In this document: positions 42,820 to 52,018 of the stretch, piece after piece
Layout of the letters: the number at the start of each line of letters is the position of its first letter
Numbering within the stretch: position 1 is the stretch's first letter
NCBI GenBank assembly: GCA_023411215.1
Contig: JAEYOY010000019.1
Location: 1 to 64,000 of the forward strand
DNA length: 64,000 nt
Reading direction: 5' to 3'
From: Bacillota bacterium
GTDB lineage: Bacteria; Bacillota; Clostridia; Lachnospirales; Lachnospiraceae
Program-made: the position numbers and the translations under genes
Notes under the pieces: model-generated
The model's database searches: none
What the model was told of the DNA's origin: nothing
What the model saw: only the letters and a program-made list of their open reading frames with translations

Positions 42820-42835
42820 TTAATGACCCCTCCAT

Positions 42836-43159
42836 CTACTTTAATAAACGATCAATTATGTTTTTTGCGTTTTCCCAGTCCTTTTTGTATTGCAGATAAC
42901 CGTCACGTCCTTTGTCAGTGATTGCATAATATCTACGCCGTGCTCCGATATTCTCGTCCCCCCAGTAGGAGATAATAAGACCGGCTTCCTCCAGACGCCG
43001 GAAGGCGGAATACAAGGTGGCTTCCTTTAACTCATATAAGTTATTGGTTTTCTCCATAATTTCTTTATTAATCTGATAACCGTAGCTGTCTCCCTCAATC
43101 AGGTGTGCCAGAATAATTGGTTCGGTATGGCCACGTATCACGTCCGATGTAATCGACAT
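42836..43159 (-). CDS. PadR-family transcriptional regulator
   Basis: The 107-residue winged-helix protein matches PadR: TEPIILAHLIEGDSYGYQIN (about 12-31), then LKEATLYSAFRRLEEAGLI (about 44-62), the wing RRRYYAITDKGRDGY (about 73-87), and a short C-terminal dimer helix. PadR proteins are often auto-repressors. It is the first gene of the operon with the permease-prefix and DUF4097 genes. GGAGG precedes the ATG. Confidence 0.92.
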   Translation of the reverse strand: MSITSDVIRGHTEPIILAHLIEGDSYGYQINKEIMEKTNNLYELKEATLYSAFRRLEEAGLIISYWGDENIGARRRYYAITDKGRDGYLQYKKDWENAKNIIDRLLK

Positions 43160-43289
43160 GGTAAATTCCTCCTTTTCTTGAGTACTATTATATTTGTAGA
43201 TACCTCGCCTGTCAAGGTATATTTTTAAATAATATATATAATATCTAAAAACACATTGATTCGTATTACTATAAACGTAACTTCTCTAA

Positions 43290-43404
43290 AGCCTTTCGTA
43301 GTGACGTAAGCAAAAAAGCACCGGAAATAAGTTGCTTTCTCTATAGGGCAAAGCCTTGAAGGACTGCTCTCTTGTAAGTTTGTGCAGAGGAAGACGCAGG
43401 TGCT
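43290..43404 (+). other. Structured intergenic element of unknown class
   Basis: CAAAA and AGCACC (43311-43322) pair with GGTGCT and CTTTTG (43399-43410), enclosing GGGCAAAGCC and a CTGC/GCAG hairpin. It begins after TTTCGTAGTGACGTAAGC. Followed within 10 bases by a duplicated terminator arm and then, 140 bases later, by the serine-hydrolase gene. The layout (closed domain, then terminator) is riboswitch-like, but I cannot match it to a class, and some GGCAAA/GACGCA words resembling c-di-GMP-I motifs are not in the right order. Confidence 0.4.
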
Positions 43405-43411
43405 AACTTTT

Positions 43412-43472
43412 GAGAGTAAATTATGCTTTTCATAATTTACTCTATTATGCTTTTTATAATTTACTCTATTAT
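43412..43472 (+). repeat. Hairpin with tandemly duplicated 24-base 3' arm
   Basis: AGAGTAAATTATG (43413-43425) is a perfect inverted match to CATAATTTACTCT (43431-43443). The unit GCTTTTCATAATTTACTC plus TATTAT (43425-43448) is repeated with one change at 43449-43472, so either copy can close the stem. Confidence 0.75.
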
Positions 43473-43613
43473 AGGATTCACAAATATAGATTAAAAATCA
43501 ATTAAATTGGTTGTGTCTTCCATTTTATAATGCTATAATTCGTCTGACTCTTATGGAAGTATTGCTGGAAGCGATGATAACTACCATAGGAAATAAATAA
43601 TAGGAGGGTTATT

Positions 43614-45671
43614 ATGATTAGAAAATGGATGAGAAGTGGTATATCAATACTGTTAATAGCTGTTTTGATTGCTATACCGGCTAATCCGAAACAGGTTAGT
43701 GCTGCATCCACCTATGACGAGGTGGCGAAGCAGGCTCAGGCGACAGCAGATATTTTGACTGCTGTGTATGGTGCCACCAGTGTACAATATGCATTAATTG
43801 ACGGAGATGAGATTGTTCTGTCAGGTCAATCCGGAACCTATGAGAAAGGTAGCAATACAGTATTGACGAAGGAGCATATGTATGGTATTGGCTCCATCAG
43901 TAAGATGTTCGTAACGGCTGCTGTGATGCAGCTGGCTGAGGAGGGAAAGATAAAGCTGAATACTCCCGTTGTAAAGTATCTGCCTAAATTTAAGATGGCA
44001 GATAACCGCTACAAGGATATTACGGTAAGAATGCTTCTAAATCACTCCTCCGGAATAATGGGAAGCTCCTTAAGTAATGCAGAGTTATTTGATGATAATG
44101 ATACCTTTTGTATGGATAATTTACTTGATACCTTGAAGAACCAGAGATTAAAGGCCGATCCCGGTGCCTTCAGTGTCTATTGCAATGATGGTTTCAGTCT
44201 GGCTCAGCTGTTGGTTGAGGAGGTAAGTGGGTTAAGCTTCAGTGAATATATGGCTCAGCATATTTCAAAACCGCTAAAGCTTACGAGGACAAAGACACCC
44301 CTTGATAAATTCAACCGCGACCAGTTGGCTAAGACCTATATGCTGGATCCAAACAAAGCTACTCCGATTGAGAATGTGAATGCAATTGGCGCCGGAGGTA
44401 TATATTCCACTGCAGAAGAGCTGTGCCGCTTTGCGGAAGGCTTCTTCTACAAAGGAGAGGACACCATCCTCACGGATGACTCAGCCAGGGCGATGGCTCA
44501 GAGTGAATATAAGAATGGATTCTGGTATCCGGAATCGAATTCTTTGTTATCCTTCGGCCTTGGTTGGGATAGTGTTGACACCTATCCCTACAATGAATAT
44601 GGAATCAAAGCATTAGTGAAGGGTGGAGATACCTCGCTCTATCATGGAAGTCTAGTGGTATTACCGGAGCAGGGTATGGCGATGGCGGTGCTTTTTAGTG
44701 GAGGTAGTAGTATATATGGGCAGGCATTTGCTCAGAATGTACTTCTGAATGCTCTATTGGCAAAGGGAGCGATTGAGGAGATTAAAGCAGATAAACCCTT
44801 TACTACTCCGGTAAAGGCTGAAATGCCCCAAAGCGAAAAGGATAATGAAGGATATTATGTACTGCTGGGCGGAGCAGTGAAGATAAAGATCAGTGATACA
44901 GGAATATTAGAGCTTTATAGCGGGGGAGTTACTCAGAAATTCATCTATACTGGAGAAGGTAAGTTCTATTCACAGGATGGTAGCACCTTTATCGATTTCA
45001 TTAACCAGAATAATAATACTTATCTATACGCAGAAGGCTACGGCACTCTGCCATATCTGGGTCAGGTAGCAAACTCTGGATATCAGGGGCAGAAAGTAGA
45101 AGCTAACCCGCTGTCTAAGAAAGTAAAGAATGCATGGGAAGTCAGAGAGGGTAAGCTTTATTTACAACTGAATGAAAAATATGATTCGGTGTTCTATCCG
45201 TTATCTGCAGGTATTACCAAAATTGAAACGACTCAGGGAGCGGAAGGATACTGCGCGAACGCAAAGATCATCGATGCGAATCATGCACAGATGTTATATC
45301 AGATTCCTGGATTATATGGAAGAGATATGATGGATATTAGCTTCCATATGAAGTCAAAGGTTGAATATCTGGAGATAGCTGATTTGTTATACATCAGTGA
45401 AGATGGTGTAACAACCATGTCCGCGAAGAATTTCAAGGTTACGATTGGAAAGGCTGGTCACGCTCAGTGGTATAAGATTGGAACTAAGTCAGAGGGTAAG
45501 AAGCTGAAGCTGTCACTTCCGAAGAATTCTTCCGTAACGGTATATGACAAGAACCTAAAATGTACTTATTATTCACTTACAGATGATAAAAAATCTCTAA
45601 CCTTACCGGAGGGTGGTTTCATTGTATTTGCAGGCAAGACAGGTGCGAAATTCTCTGTAAGCTATCAGTAA
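43614..45671 (+). CDS. Secreted serine beta-lactamase-like hydrolase
   Basis: The 685-residue protein has a signal peptide (to about residue 31, AIPANPKQVSAAS). The serine hydrolase domain (about 40-380) carries the class C/D-Ala-D-Ala carboxypeptidase motifs: GIGSISKMF with the catalytic SxxK (about 92-95), YCND as YxN (about 189), and YHGSLVVLPE as the HxG-type third motif (about 342). The C-terminal 290 residues hold two or more beta-rich domains of unknown type, far beyond usual beta-lactamase length. Relatives include esterases, D-aminopeptidases and penicillin-binding proteins; the substrate cannot be read from sequence. It stands alone. Confidence 0.87.
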   Translation: MIRKWMRSGISILLIAVLIAIPANPKQVSAASTYDEVAKQAQATADILTAVYGATSVQYALIDGDEIVLSGQSGTYEKGSNTVLTKEHMYGIGSISKMFVTAAVMQLAEEGKIKLNTPVVKYLPKFKMADNRYKDITVRMLLNHSSGIMGSSLSNAELFDDNDTFCMDNLLDTLKNQRLKADPGAFSVYCNDGFSLAQLLVEEVSGLSFSEYMAQHISKPLKLTRTKTPLDKFNRDQLAKTYMLDPNKATPIENVNAIGAGGIYSTAEELCRFAEGFFYKGEDTILTDDSARAMAQSEYKNGFWYPESNSLLSFGLGWDSVDTYPYNEYGIKALVKGGDTSLYHGSLVVLPEQGMAMAVLFSGGSSIYGQAFAQNVLLNALLAKGAIEEIKADKPFTTPVKAEMPQSEKDNEGYYVLLGGAVKIKISDTGILELYSGGVTQKFIYTGEGKFYSQDGSTFIDFINQNNNTYLYAEGYGTLPYLGQVANSGYQGQKVEANPLSKKVKNAWEVREGKLYLQLNEKYDSVFYPLSAGITKIETTQGAEGYCANAKIIDANHAQMLYQIPGLYGRDMMDISFHMKSKVEYLEIADLLYISEDGVTTMSAKNFKVTIGKAGHAQWYKIGTKSEGKKLKLSLPKNSSVTVYDKNLKCTYYSLTDDKKSLTLPEGGFIVFAGKTGAKFSVSYQ

Positions 45672-45773
45672 ACCACCATACTGATTTTACATGCCTGACC
45701 AAGACGAAAGTATGTACCGAAGATGACACTTCAAGGCTGATCGGATAATTTTTGAATATGTAATAATATATGA

Positions 45774-45843
45774 CTCTCCTAATCAAAGCAAATCCCATGA
45801 GTATCATTGATCTCATGAAGCTCTTGGTTAGGAGAGCTTTATG
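45774..45843 (+). terminator. Long hairpin terminator after the serine-hydrolase gene
   Basis: CTCTCCTAATCAA pairs with TTGGTTAGGAGAG, with an inner CATGAG/CTCATG stem, followed by CTTTATGT. The 250 bases after it show nothing but a likely promoter for the next gene. Confidence 0.7.
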
Positions 45844-46104
45844 TATGCTTGTAACCCACTGCTCATAGAGGCTTCTGGGGATAACAAGGATTGTACAGGG
45901 AGTTACTGTGGATAACGTGTCTGATAAAGTTCTGCTCCAATACAATTTCCATACCTCCAAAGCAGGTTCCGATTATAGCAATAATCGATAAGAAAATAAT
46001 GTAAGATTTAATTGCTTTTTTATCCATTCATGCTATGATGAAGCTAATAAACTTGTTGAGTATGGGTTAACAAATTATTAACTGATGGGTGAGGGGAGCA
46101 GAAT

Positions 46105-48072
46105 ATGAAGGTGATCAGGAAGATTTTACTCTTGTTTATACTAATAGGGGCATTAGTGCTAATTGGCTGTAAAGGCTCAAAGACAATCGAAGAAGATAAG
46201 GTGAATTCAGAGGAGATAACGGAGGAAAAAGATCAGTCTGCAGCTCTGGAAATACTCGGTGATTATGAGATTGCATTCTCGGAGACGGGATACCTTTACG
46301 GTGAGGATCTAGAGCTTAAAATCTATAGCAGCAAGCCATGTGAGATCTATTACACTATGGACGGAGCGGATCCGGACAAGGAAGCAGAAAAATATGAAAA
46401 ATCAATACGTCTTGAGGCAACGGAAGCTTTTAAAGCGACTGCAGTGAAGGCTAAGGCTTATTTTGAGGACGGAACCGAATCGGAAACCATCATACACACC
46501 TATTTTGTGGGTGAGAATATTGATAAGAGATATGATACTCTGGTTTTTTCCGTAACAACGGATCCGTATAACCTCTACGACAACGAATATGGTATCTTTG
46601 TGGAGGGGAAGCTAAGGTCTGATTGGATTAAGGAAAATCCCAACGACACAATAGAGCCCAATGACCCTGCAAACTTCAATATGCGTGGGAGAGCCAGCGA
46701 ACGAGAGGTATATCTTGAGGTGATAGAGCCGGACGGTACACCGGTACTTAGTCAGAAGGCCGGTATCCGAACCTATGGAGGGTGGTCCAGGGCAAGGAAC
46801 CAAAAATCAATCAAGATGTATGCAAGAAAAGAATATGATGAAGAGAATAATAAATTCCGCTATGCCTTCTTCCCGGAGAGAACCGGTAAGGATGGAACGG
46901 TTCTCGATACCTTCAAGCAATTAGTACTCCGTAATTGTGGTAACGATAACGGCTTTGCCTTTATTCGTGACGAACTGTTCCAGACATTGGCAGCTCAGGC
47001 TGGTTATCAGGACTATGTGGCGGTCCGACCGGCGGCGATGTATGTGAATGGGAATTATCGAGGCTTCTTCTGGCTTCGTGAGGTATACTGCGATGAATAT
47101 TTTGAGGATCATTACGGTGATCACCTGGGAAGCTTCGAGATATTAGAGGGTGGAGAGACTGTTAAGGAGATCGATGAAGATGGTGAGAATGAAGCATTTG
47201 TAACCGATTATAGCCTGATGTATGATACATATTCTAAGATGGATTTGACCGTAGACGCAAACTATCGAAAATTATGTGAACAGATGGATGTTGAAAATTA
47301 TCTCACCTACTATGCCTTGCAGATTTATATTGGTAATGAGGATTGGCCTCACAATAATTACAAGACCTACCGTTATTATGCTGCTGAAGGAGAAGAATAT
47401 CGCGAGGCACCTTTTGATGGAAAATGGCGCTATCTGTTGCACGATTTGGACTTTAGCACAGGTATTTATGGTACTGGCGCTTTGGTTGATAATATTGGAA
47501 ATTTCATCGGACAAAACGGAGAAATCAGGTCGACCAGTCCTTTATTCGGTGGTTTGATGCAGCGTGAGGATTGCAGGGAGGTCTTTATCAAACAGACAGA
47601 GGACCTTATCAACGGTGCATTTGCACCAAAGAACCTGAATAAGATACTAGATGAGATGAATGAGATAAGATTGAATGAATTGAAACATACCTATAATAAA
47701 TATCTTTTGGATGATTGGGTGCAGCCGAATCAACTGGATTATCAACTTGGGATACTGAAAACCTACGCAAAGGAGAGAGCCTCCCATATCCTTACCAAGT
47801 ACCAAAGCTATTTTGGTCTGGGTAAGATCTATGAGTTGAAGGCCTCCCCTGCAGAGGGTGGAACCATTAAGGTGAATTCCTTTGTTACGAACGAATTTTT
47901 TACAGGTAGCTATTATGAGGATTATGATACCGTCATAACGGCTACGCTTCCGGAAGGTACCACCTTTGATTATTGGCTGGTCAATGGGGAGAAGGTTCTG
48001 GATGAGAAATTGATCATCACACCTTCCAGAGTTAAGGATGGATTGGTCGAAATAAACTGTATGGTGAAGTAG
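46105..48072 (+). CDS. CotH kinase-family lipoprotein with chitobiase-type domain
   Basis: The 655-residue protein has a lipoprotein signal peptide with lipobox LIGC (Cys at about 22). A chitobiase/hexosaminidase C-terminal-like beta domain follows (about 60-135, IYYTMDGADPDKEAEKYEKS). The CotH domain (about 150-560) shows RTYGGWSRARNQKSIKMYAR, LVLRNCGND, RGFFWLREVYCDEYF and WRYLLHDLDFSTG, the last holding the metal-binding Asp residues. CotH of Bacillus phosphorylates spore-coat proteins; clostridial members are often surface or cellulosome-linked. A 60-residue beta repeat (PAEGGTIKVNSFV) closes it. It is convergent to nagA with a 14-base gap and no visible terminator. Confidence 0.9.
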   Translation: MKVIRKILLLFILIGALVLIGCKGSKTIEEDKVNSEEITEEKDQSAALEILGDYEIAFSETGYLYGEDLELKIYSSKPCEIYYTMDGADPDKEAEKYEKSIRLEATEAFKATAVKAKAYFEDGTESETIIHTYFVGENIDKRYDTLVFSVTTDPYNLYDNEYGIFVEGKLRSDWIKENPNDTIEPNDPANFNMRGRASEREVYLEVIEPDGTPVLSQKAGIRTYGGWSRARNQKSIKMYARKEYDEENNKFRYAFFPERTGKDGTVLDTFKQLVLRNCGNDNGFAFIRDELFQTLAAQAGYQDYVAVRPAAMYVNGNYRGFFWLREVYCDEYFEDHYGDHLGSFEILEGGETVKEIDEDGENEAFVTDYSLMYDTYSKMDLTVDANYRKLCEQMDVENYLTYYALQIYIGNEDWPHNNYKTYRYYAAEGEEYREAPFDGKWRYLLHDLDFSTGIYGTGALVDNIGNFIGQNGEIRSTSPLFGGLMQREDCREVFIKQTEDLINGAFAPKNLNKILDEMNEIRLNELKHTYNKYLLDDWVQPNQLDYQLGILKTYAKERASHILTKYQSYFGLGKIYELKASPAEGGTIKVNSFVTNEFFTGSYYEDYDTVITATLPEGTTFDYWLVNGEKVLDEKLIITPSRVKDGLVEINCMVK

Positions 48073-48086
48073 TAGACTACAAATCA

Positions 48087-49217
48087 TTAACGATCAAGCA
48101 TCTCACCCTTAAGAATTACCTTCACAATCTCGAGCTTCTGATCCAATAGTACGAGATTGGCATACTTACCGGGAGTAATACTGCCGTAATTATCATAAAT
48201 GCCGATTTCCTTTGCCGGATTCACTGCAGCGCATTTGATGGCAGTGGCTAAAGGGATTCCGAAGCTGACTGCTATTCTCATGCATTGCATCAGATTAGTG
48301 GCAGATCCGGCAATTGTTCCATCGGCAAGAGTTGCTTTGTTACCAACTACGGTAACGTCTTGACCGCCGAGAGAATACTGACCGTCCTTTAGGCCGGTAG
48401 CCATCATGCTGTCACTGATCAGGATGATTCTATCCTCACCAAACATCTTGAAGGTAGCACGAACGACACTGGGGTCAACATGTACGCCGTCGCAGATTAG
48501 TTCAACATGTACATGCTCACTATCCATGGCAGCACCGATTACTCCGGGACTGCGGTGTGAGAAAGCAGGCATTGCATTATAGAGATGAGTTAAATGGGAG
48601 GCACCCTTTTCGAAAGCCTTTCGAGACAGATCATAGTCCGCAGTGGTATGTGCAAGGGAGATAACAACCTCATCCTTTAATTCCTCGATGCATTCCAGTG
48701 CACCTTCCTCCTCCGGAGCGATAGCAAGAATCTTGATTAAGCCGCCGGACAAGGCCTGCATCCTGCGAAAATGTGCAACATCCGGGCGCTTCAAGAATTT
48801 AGGGTTCTGTGCACCCTTCTTGGCAAGAGACAGATAAGGTCCTTCCATCTTGATTCCGGCAAGAATGGCACCGCTCTCGCTTGGATATTCGGAAGCGTTC
48901 GTAAATATTTTGGTAAGCTCTTCGTCATCCAGAGTCATAGTAGCCGGTGCGATGGTGGTAATACCATTTCTAGCCTGATATTCAGCCATAGCCTTTACGG
49001 CCTCTTTGGTTCCGTCGCAGAAATCATAGCCGACACAGCCATGGAAGTGAAGATCGGTCAGGCCGGGGATGAGATAGAGACCCTCGGCATCATAGATCTC
49101 CTGTTGATCATGGCTGCTGCCATTACCTGATATATATTCACCCTCTATGGCGATGTCCTTTTTGATAAAGCTGCCATCTTCGGTATAAACCATTGCATTT
49201 TTTATTATCATAAACAT
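48087..49217 (-). CDS. nagA: N-acetylglucosamine-6-phosphate deacetylase
   Basis: The 376-residue amidohydrolase removes the acetyl group from GlcNAc-6-phosphate. Visible motifs are LTDLHFHGCVGYDFCDGT (about 53-70), KMEGPYLSLAKKGAQNP (metal-binding Glu, about 124-140), SLAHTTADYD (about 193), HLYNAMPAFSHRSPGVIGA (about 212-230), ICDGVHVDP and ISDSMMATGL with the catalytic Asp (about 267-276). The length is normal. It is 24 bases after nagB in the same operon. The product GlcN-6-phosphate is the NagB substrate. Confidence 0.95.
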   Translation of the reverse strand: MFMIIKNAMVYTEDGSFIKKDIAIEGEYISGNGSSHDQQEIYDAEGLYLIPGLTDLHFHGCVGYDFCDGTKEAVKAMAEYQARNGITTIAPATMTLDDEELTKIFTNASEYPSESGAILAGIKMEGPYLSLAKKGAQNPKFLKRPDVAHFRRMQALSGGLIKILAIAPEEEGALECIEELKDEVVISLAHTTADYDLSRKAFEKGASHLTHLYNAMPAFSHRSPGVIGAAMDSEHVHVELICDGVHVDPSVVRATFKMFGEDRIILISDSMMATGLKDGQYSLGGQDVTVVGNKATLADGTIAGSATNLMQCMRIAVSFGIPLATAIKCAAVNPAKEIGIYDNYGSITPGKYANLVLLDQKLEIVKVILKGEMLDR

Positions 49218-49241
49218 ACGACCTTTCTTACTGAGTAATGA

Positions 49242-49973
49242 TTATTTACTTAACCTTGATAAAGCTCCTTCGTCTGCCACGATTGTAACATCATTATGAA
49301 GCTGTAATACCGAAGCGGGAACCGATGGAGTAATAGGTCCTTCAATCGCCTCTTTAAGAATATCTGCCTTCGCTTCTCCATGAACGACAAGAAGGATCTT
49401 TTTAGCAGACATGATGCTACCGATTCCCATCGTATAAGCATGACGGGGGATCTCATCGGCTGAATTGAAGAAGCGTGAGTTTGCTTCAATTGTACTGGGA
49501 GCAAGCTCGACACAGAAGGTGGATTTACGGAAAACTTCACAGGGTTCGTTAAAACCGATATGTCCGTTATTGCCTAAGCCTAACAGCTGTAAGTCAACCT
49601 GACCAAAGGAGGCCAGCAGATCGTCATAGCGCTTGCATTCTTTCAGAATATCATGCTCCATTCCGTTGGGAATATTAGTATTCTCAAGATTAATGTTAAT
49701 GTGCTTAAAGAGGTTCTCATACATAAAGTAATAATAGCTGCAGGGATTCTCTTTCGTTAGACCTACATATTCGTCCAGATTCACAGTCTTAACATTAGAA
49801 AAATCAATATCTCCCTTGTTGCACCAGTCAATCAGCTTTTCATAGGTGCCCACAGGAGAGGAACCGGTTGCTAAACCGAGAACACTGTCCGGTTTAAGAA
49901 TAACCTGTGCTGAAATAATATTGGCGGATTTTCTGCTCATATCCGCATAGTCTCTTGTTCTGATGATTTTCAT
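49242..49973 (-). CDS. nagB: Glucosamine-6-phosphate deaminase
   Basis: The 243-residue enzyme converts glucosamine-6-phosphate to fructose-6-phosphate and ammonia. It opens MKIIRTRDYADMSRKSANII and shows GLATGSSPVGTYEKL (phosphate site, about 34-48), NLDEYVGL with the catalytic Asp (about 65-72), GLGNNGHIGFNEP with the ring-opening His (about 131-143), and the C-terminal VADEGALS. The ATG at 49973 is chosen over one at 50015 because GGAG lies 7-9 bases upstream and it matches the family start. It lacks the long C-terminal extension of E. coli NagB, as is usual in Firmicutes. Confidence 0.95.
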   Translation of the reverse strand: MKIIRTRDYADMSRKSANIISAQVILKPDSVLGLATGSSPVGTYEKLIDWCNKGDIDFSNVKTVNLDEYVGLTKENPCSYYYFMYENLFKHININLENTNIPNGMEHDILKECKRYDDLLASFGQVDLQLLGLGNNGHIGFNEPCEVFRKSTFCVELAPSTIEANSRFFNSADEIPRHAYTMGIGSIMSAKKILLVVHGEAKADILKEAIEGPITPSVPASVLQLHNDVTIVADEGALSRLSK

Positions 49974-50007
49974 AAAGTTCTCCATTCCTACCTTCGTATT
50001 TATTTGA

Positions 50008-50073
50008 TGTAACAATTCAGAACAGACTCAAAAATTCAACAGTCTAACAGTTCTATCACCCTGAATTGTTACA
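50008..50073. promoter_or_regulatory. 13-bp inverted repeat upstream of nagB
   Basis: TGTAACAATTCAG (50008-50020) and CTGAATTGTTACA (50061-50073) are perfect inverted copies 40 bases apart. The extended word ATTCAGAACAG recurs in reverse at about 51008-51018 before the SIS-domain gene. It may be a second regulator site of the amino-sugar regulon, or a hairpin in the nagB leader. Confidence 0.55.
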
Positions 50074-50075
50074 AA

Positions 50076-50115
50076 TTGACAATACATAGCTGTTATGATA
50101 TACTTGTTATAACAA
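50076..50115 (+). promoter_or_regulatory. Promoter and operator of the GntR regulator gene
   Basis: TTGACA (50076-50081), a 17-base spacer and TATACT (50099-50104) form a strong promoter. The palindrome TTGTTATAACAA (50104-50115) overlaps the end of the -10. The same palindrome, extended to 16 bp, lies at 51047-51062. Repression by the GntR protein through this site is likely. Confidence 0.75.
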
Positions 50116-50190
50116 CATAATCACTTGAAACAAAAATAACACATATAAATACAAATGTAAATATGAAATTAATGAAAAGAGGGCAGATCT

Positions 50191-50901
50191 ATGAAATCAC
50201 TTCCCCGTTATATGCAGGTAATGAATTATTATATTCCCTTAATTAAGTCCGGAAAGCTGAAGGAAGGCGAAAAGATGCCGACGGAGGAAGAGATCTGCGA
50301 GCTTTTTGGCATCAGCAGAATTACAGTGCGTCGTGCGTTGGAGGGCTTGCAGCAGGGCGGATATATCTATAAACAGCAGGGAAAAGGCAGCTTTGTCATG
50401 ACGAAGAAGACAGGCTTCCAGCTGAATCATCTGAAGGGGTTTACAGAGGAGATGAAAGCGCTTGGTAAGGAGCCTTCCAGTGAGGTCCTAACCTTTGATA
50501 TAATTCCACCAAGCGAGAAGACAGCTGAGACATTAGGCATAGATATTAACCAAAAGATTTATCGGCTGGAACGCTTACGTCTTGCAGATGGGGTGCCGAT
50601 TGCAATTGAAAGAGTGCATTTGCCCTTTTATCGTTTTCCTACGCTCAGGACAGTAGACTTAAAGGAGTCTCTCTATGAGATCTTGCAATTCCAATTTGGC
50701 TGTGAAAGCTATAAGGGAATTGAGGAGATACATGCAGGGTTGGCTTCGGAGGAAGAAGCCAGGCTGTTACAGATTGTTCCCGGCTCCGCGGTCCTGCACA
50801 TTAACCGTACAACCTATGAGCAAGAGGGGATGGCTTATGAATATGTAGAATCAACCTATCGTGGAGACATGTACCAGTTTACGGTAACCCTATATAAGTA
50901 G
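50191..50901 (+). CDS. GntR/HutC-family regulator of amino-sugar use
   Basis: The 236-residue protein has a winged-helix GntR head (residues about 1-70: EEEICELFGISRITVRRALE, then GGYIYKQQGKGSFVM) and a UTRA effector domain (about 90-232, with RLERLRLADGVPIAIERVHL). This is the NagR/YvoA/DasR arrangement; NagR of Bacillus binds GlcN-6-P or GlcNAc-6-P and represses nagAB. It is divergent from nagBA, and the shared palindrome TTGTTATAACAA supports the assignment. The symbol nagR would be reasonable but is not proven. GGGCAG precedes the ATG. Confidence 0.87.
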   Translation: MKSLPRYMQVMNYYIPLIKSGKLKEGEKMPTEEEICELFGISRITVRRALEGLQQGGYIYKQQGKGSFVMTKKTGFQLNHLKGFTEEMKALGKEPSSEVLTFDIIPPSEKTAETLGIDINQKIYRLERLRLADGVPIAIERVHLPFYRFPTLRTVDLKESLYEILQFQFGCESYKGIEEIHAGLASEEEARLLQIVPGSAVLHINRTTYEQEGMAYEYVESTYRGDMYQFTVTLYK

Positions 50902-51046
50902 GCTGTAATATTTAACTGGAATAATGGTAATCATTATTTTGATTGGTAGTATTAGGAAAATAATCCTTAATAGGCGCACATTCACGTTCGTTCTTTTATA
51001 GATTTCTGCTGTTCTGAATGGTAACCTATTATGAATTTAATGTATT

Positions 51047-51062
51047 ACTTGTTATAACAAGT
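51047..51062. promoter_or_regulatory. Perfect 16-bp GntR-type palindrome
   Basis: ACTTGTTATAACAAGT is a perfect palindrome. Its 12-bp core matches 50104-50115 near the regulator's own promoter, and it stands 140 bases before the SIS-domain gene, probably placing that gene in the same regulon. Confidence 0.75.
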
Positions 51063-51204
51063 TGGTACAAGAATGTGACTTATCAGAAGGCAATGTCTTA
51101 AGCTAAAGGAATGGAATAGACTTGGCGGTTATTAAGCGTATAATAGAATTCAATCATAATTGACGAATGATTGTAGACTCAGCAGGATTAGGAGAGGGAA
51201 ACAT

Positions 51205-51957
51205 ATGAACAAAGAGCTGGTAGATGAATATTCCTTCCTGCCAAGGTTGACGGCCTTGTTGCAGCAGGTTGAAAGAATGGAAGAGACTGCCATGGAGGCA
51301 GCGGCGGGAGCAGCCTATCAATCTATTCTTGGGGGTGGATTACTGCATGTATTCGCAACCGGTCATTCCAGTATGATTATGGAAGAAATGTTCTTCCGGG
51401 CAGGTGGATTGGTCCCGGTGAATCCGATTCCGGATCCTTCCCTCATGGTTCACGAAGGAGCAATACAGAGCATGTATAATGAGAGAAAATCAGGATTAGC
51501 CGATCGGATTCTATCAGAGGCTAATCTTCATTCAGGAGATACCATTATTATTTCCTCTAATACAGGAATTAACAGTGTCCCTGTTGAGGCAGCTATGTTT
51601 GCAAGGAAGAAGGGGCTTACGGTAGTGGGGATCACCTCTTTGCAGGCCTCAAAAGAATTAACTGCCAGACATGATAGCGGGAAGAAGCTATATGAGCTCT
51701 GTGATATTGTGATTGATAATCATGTTCCCATCGGAGATGGATTGCTATCCATTCCCGAGAATGGGCTTGTGACTGGTGGTGCTTCCTCCTTCACTAGCTT
51801 GTTCATCGCACAGAGAATTGTCTTAAAGATAGAGAATCGCTTTCTGGCAGAGGGTAAGCTACCACCGGTTTACATGAGTGCCAATCTACCGAACGGAACC
51901 GATCATAATACCGCTCTCATAGCAGAATATCAGGATAAAATTAAATTATTACGGTAA
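51205..51957 (+). CDS. SIS-domain protein (UPF0309-like sugar isomerase family)
   Basis: The 250-residue protein has one SIS domain: helical entry (FLPRLTALLQQVERMEETAM), HVFATGHSSMIMEEMFFRAG (about 40-59), GDTIIISSNTGINSVPVEAA (about 107-126), and the late motif SSFTSLFIAQRIVLKIENRF. SIS domains bind phosphosugars; MurQ and glucosamine-phosphate enzymes are relatives. The UPF0309 group has no proven reaction. A GntR-type operator upstream links it to GlcNAc-6-P metabolism, perhaps as an etherase or isomerase that feeds NagA/NagB. The ATG at 51205 follows GGAGAGGG; the in-frame ATG at 51160 has no ribosome site. Confidence 0.82.
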   Translation: MNKELVDEYSFLPRLTALLQQVERMEETAMEAAAGAAYQSILGGGLLHVFATGHSSMIMEEMFFRAGGLVPVNPIPDPSLMVHEGAIQSMYNERKSGLADRILSEANLHSGDTIIISSNTGINSVPVEAAMFARKKGLTVVGITSLQASKELTARHDSGKKLYELCDIVIDNHVPIGDGLLSIPENGLVTGGASSFTSLFIAQRIVLKIENRFLAEGKLPPVYMSANLPNGTDHNTALIAEYQDKIKLLR

Positions 51958-52018
51958 ATAAGAATAACCCTATACTACGGTGAAATACTATCTTTGCCGA
52001 AGGAAAGGAAGTGATCGC

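Noticed and set aside
43290..43404. Cyclic di-GMP-I riboswitch
   Set aside because: Words such as GGGCAAA and GACGCA are present but the order, the GNRA loop and the receptor are not, so I list it only as an unknown element.
45619..45960. 113-residue minus-strand frame
   Set aside because: It overlaps the serine-hydrolase end and a long hairpin and has no recognisable domain or ribosome site.
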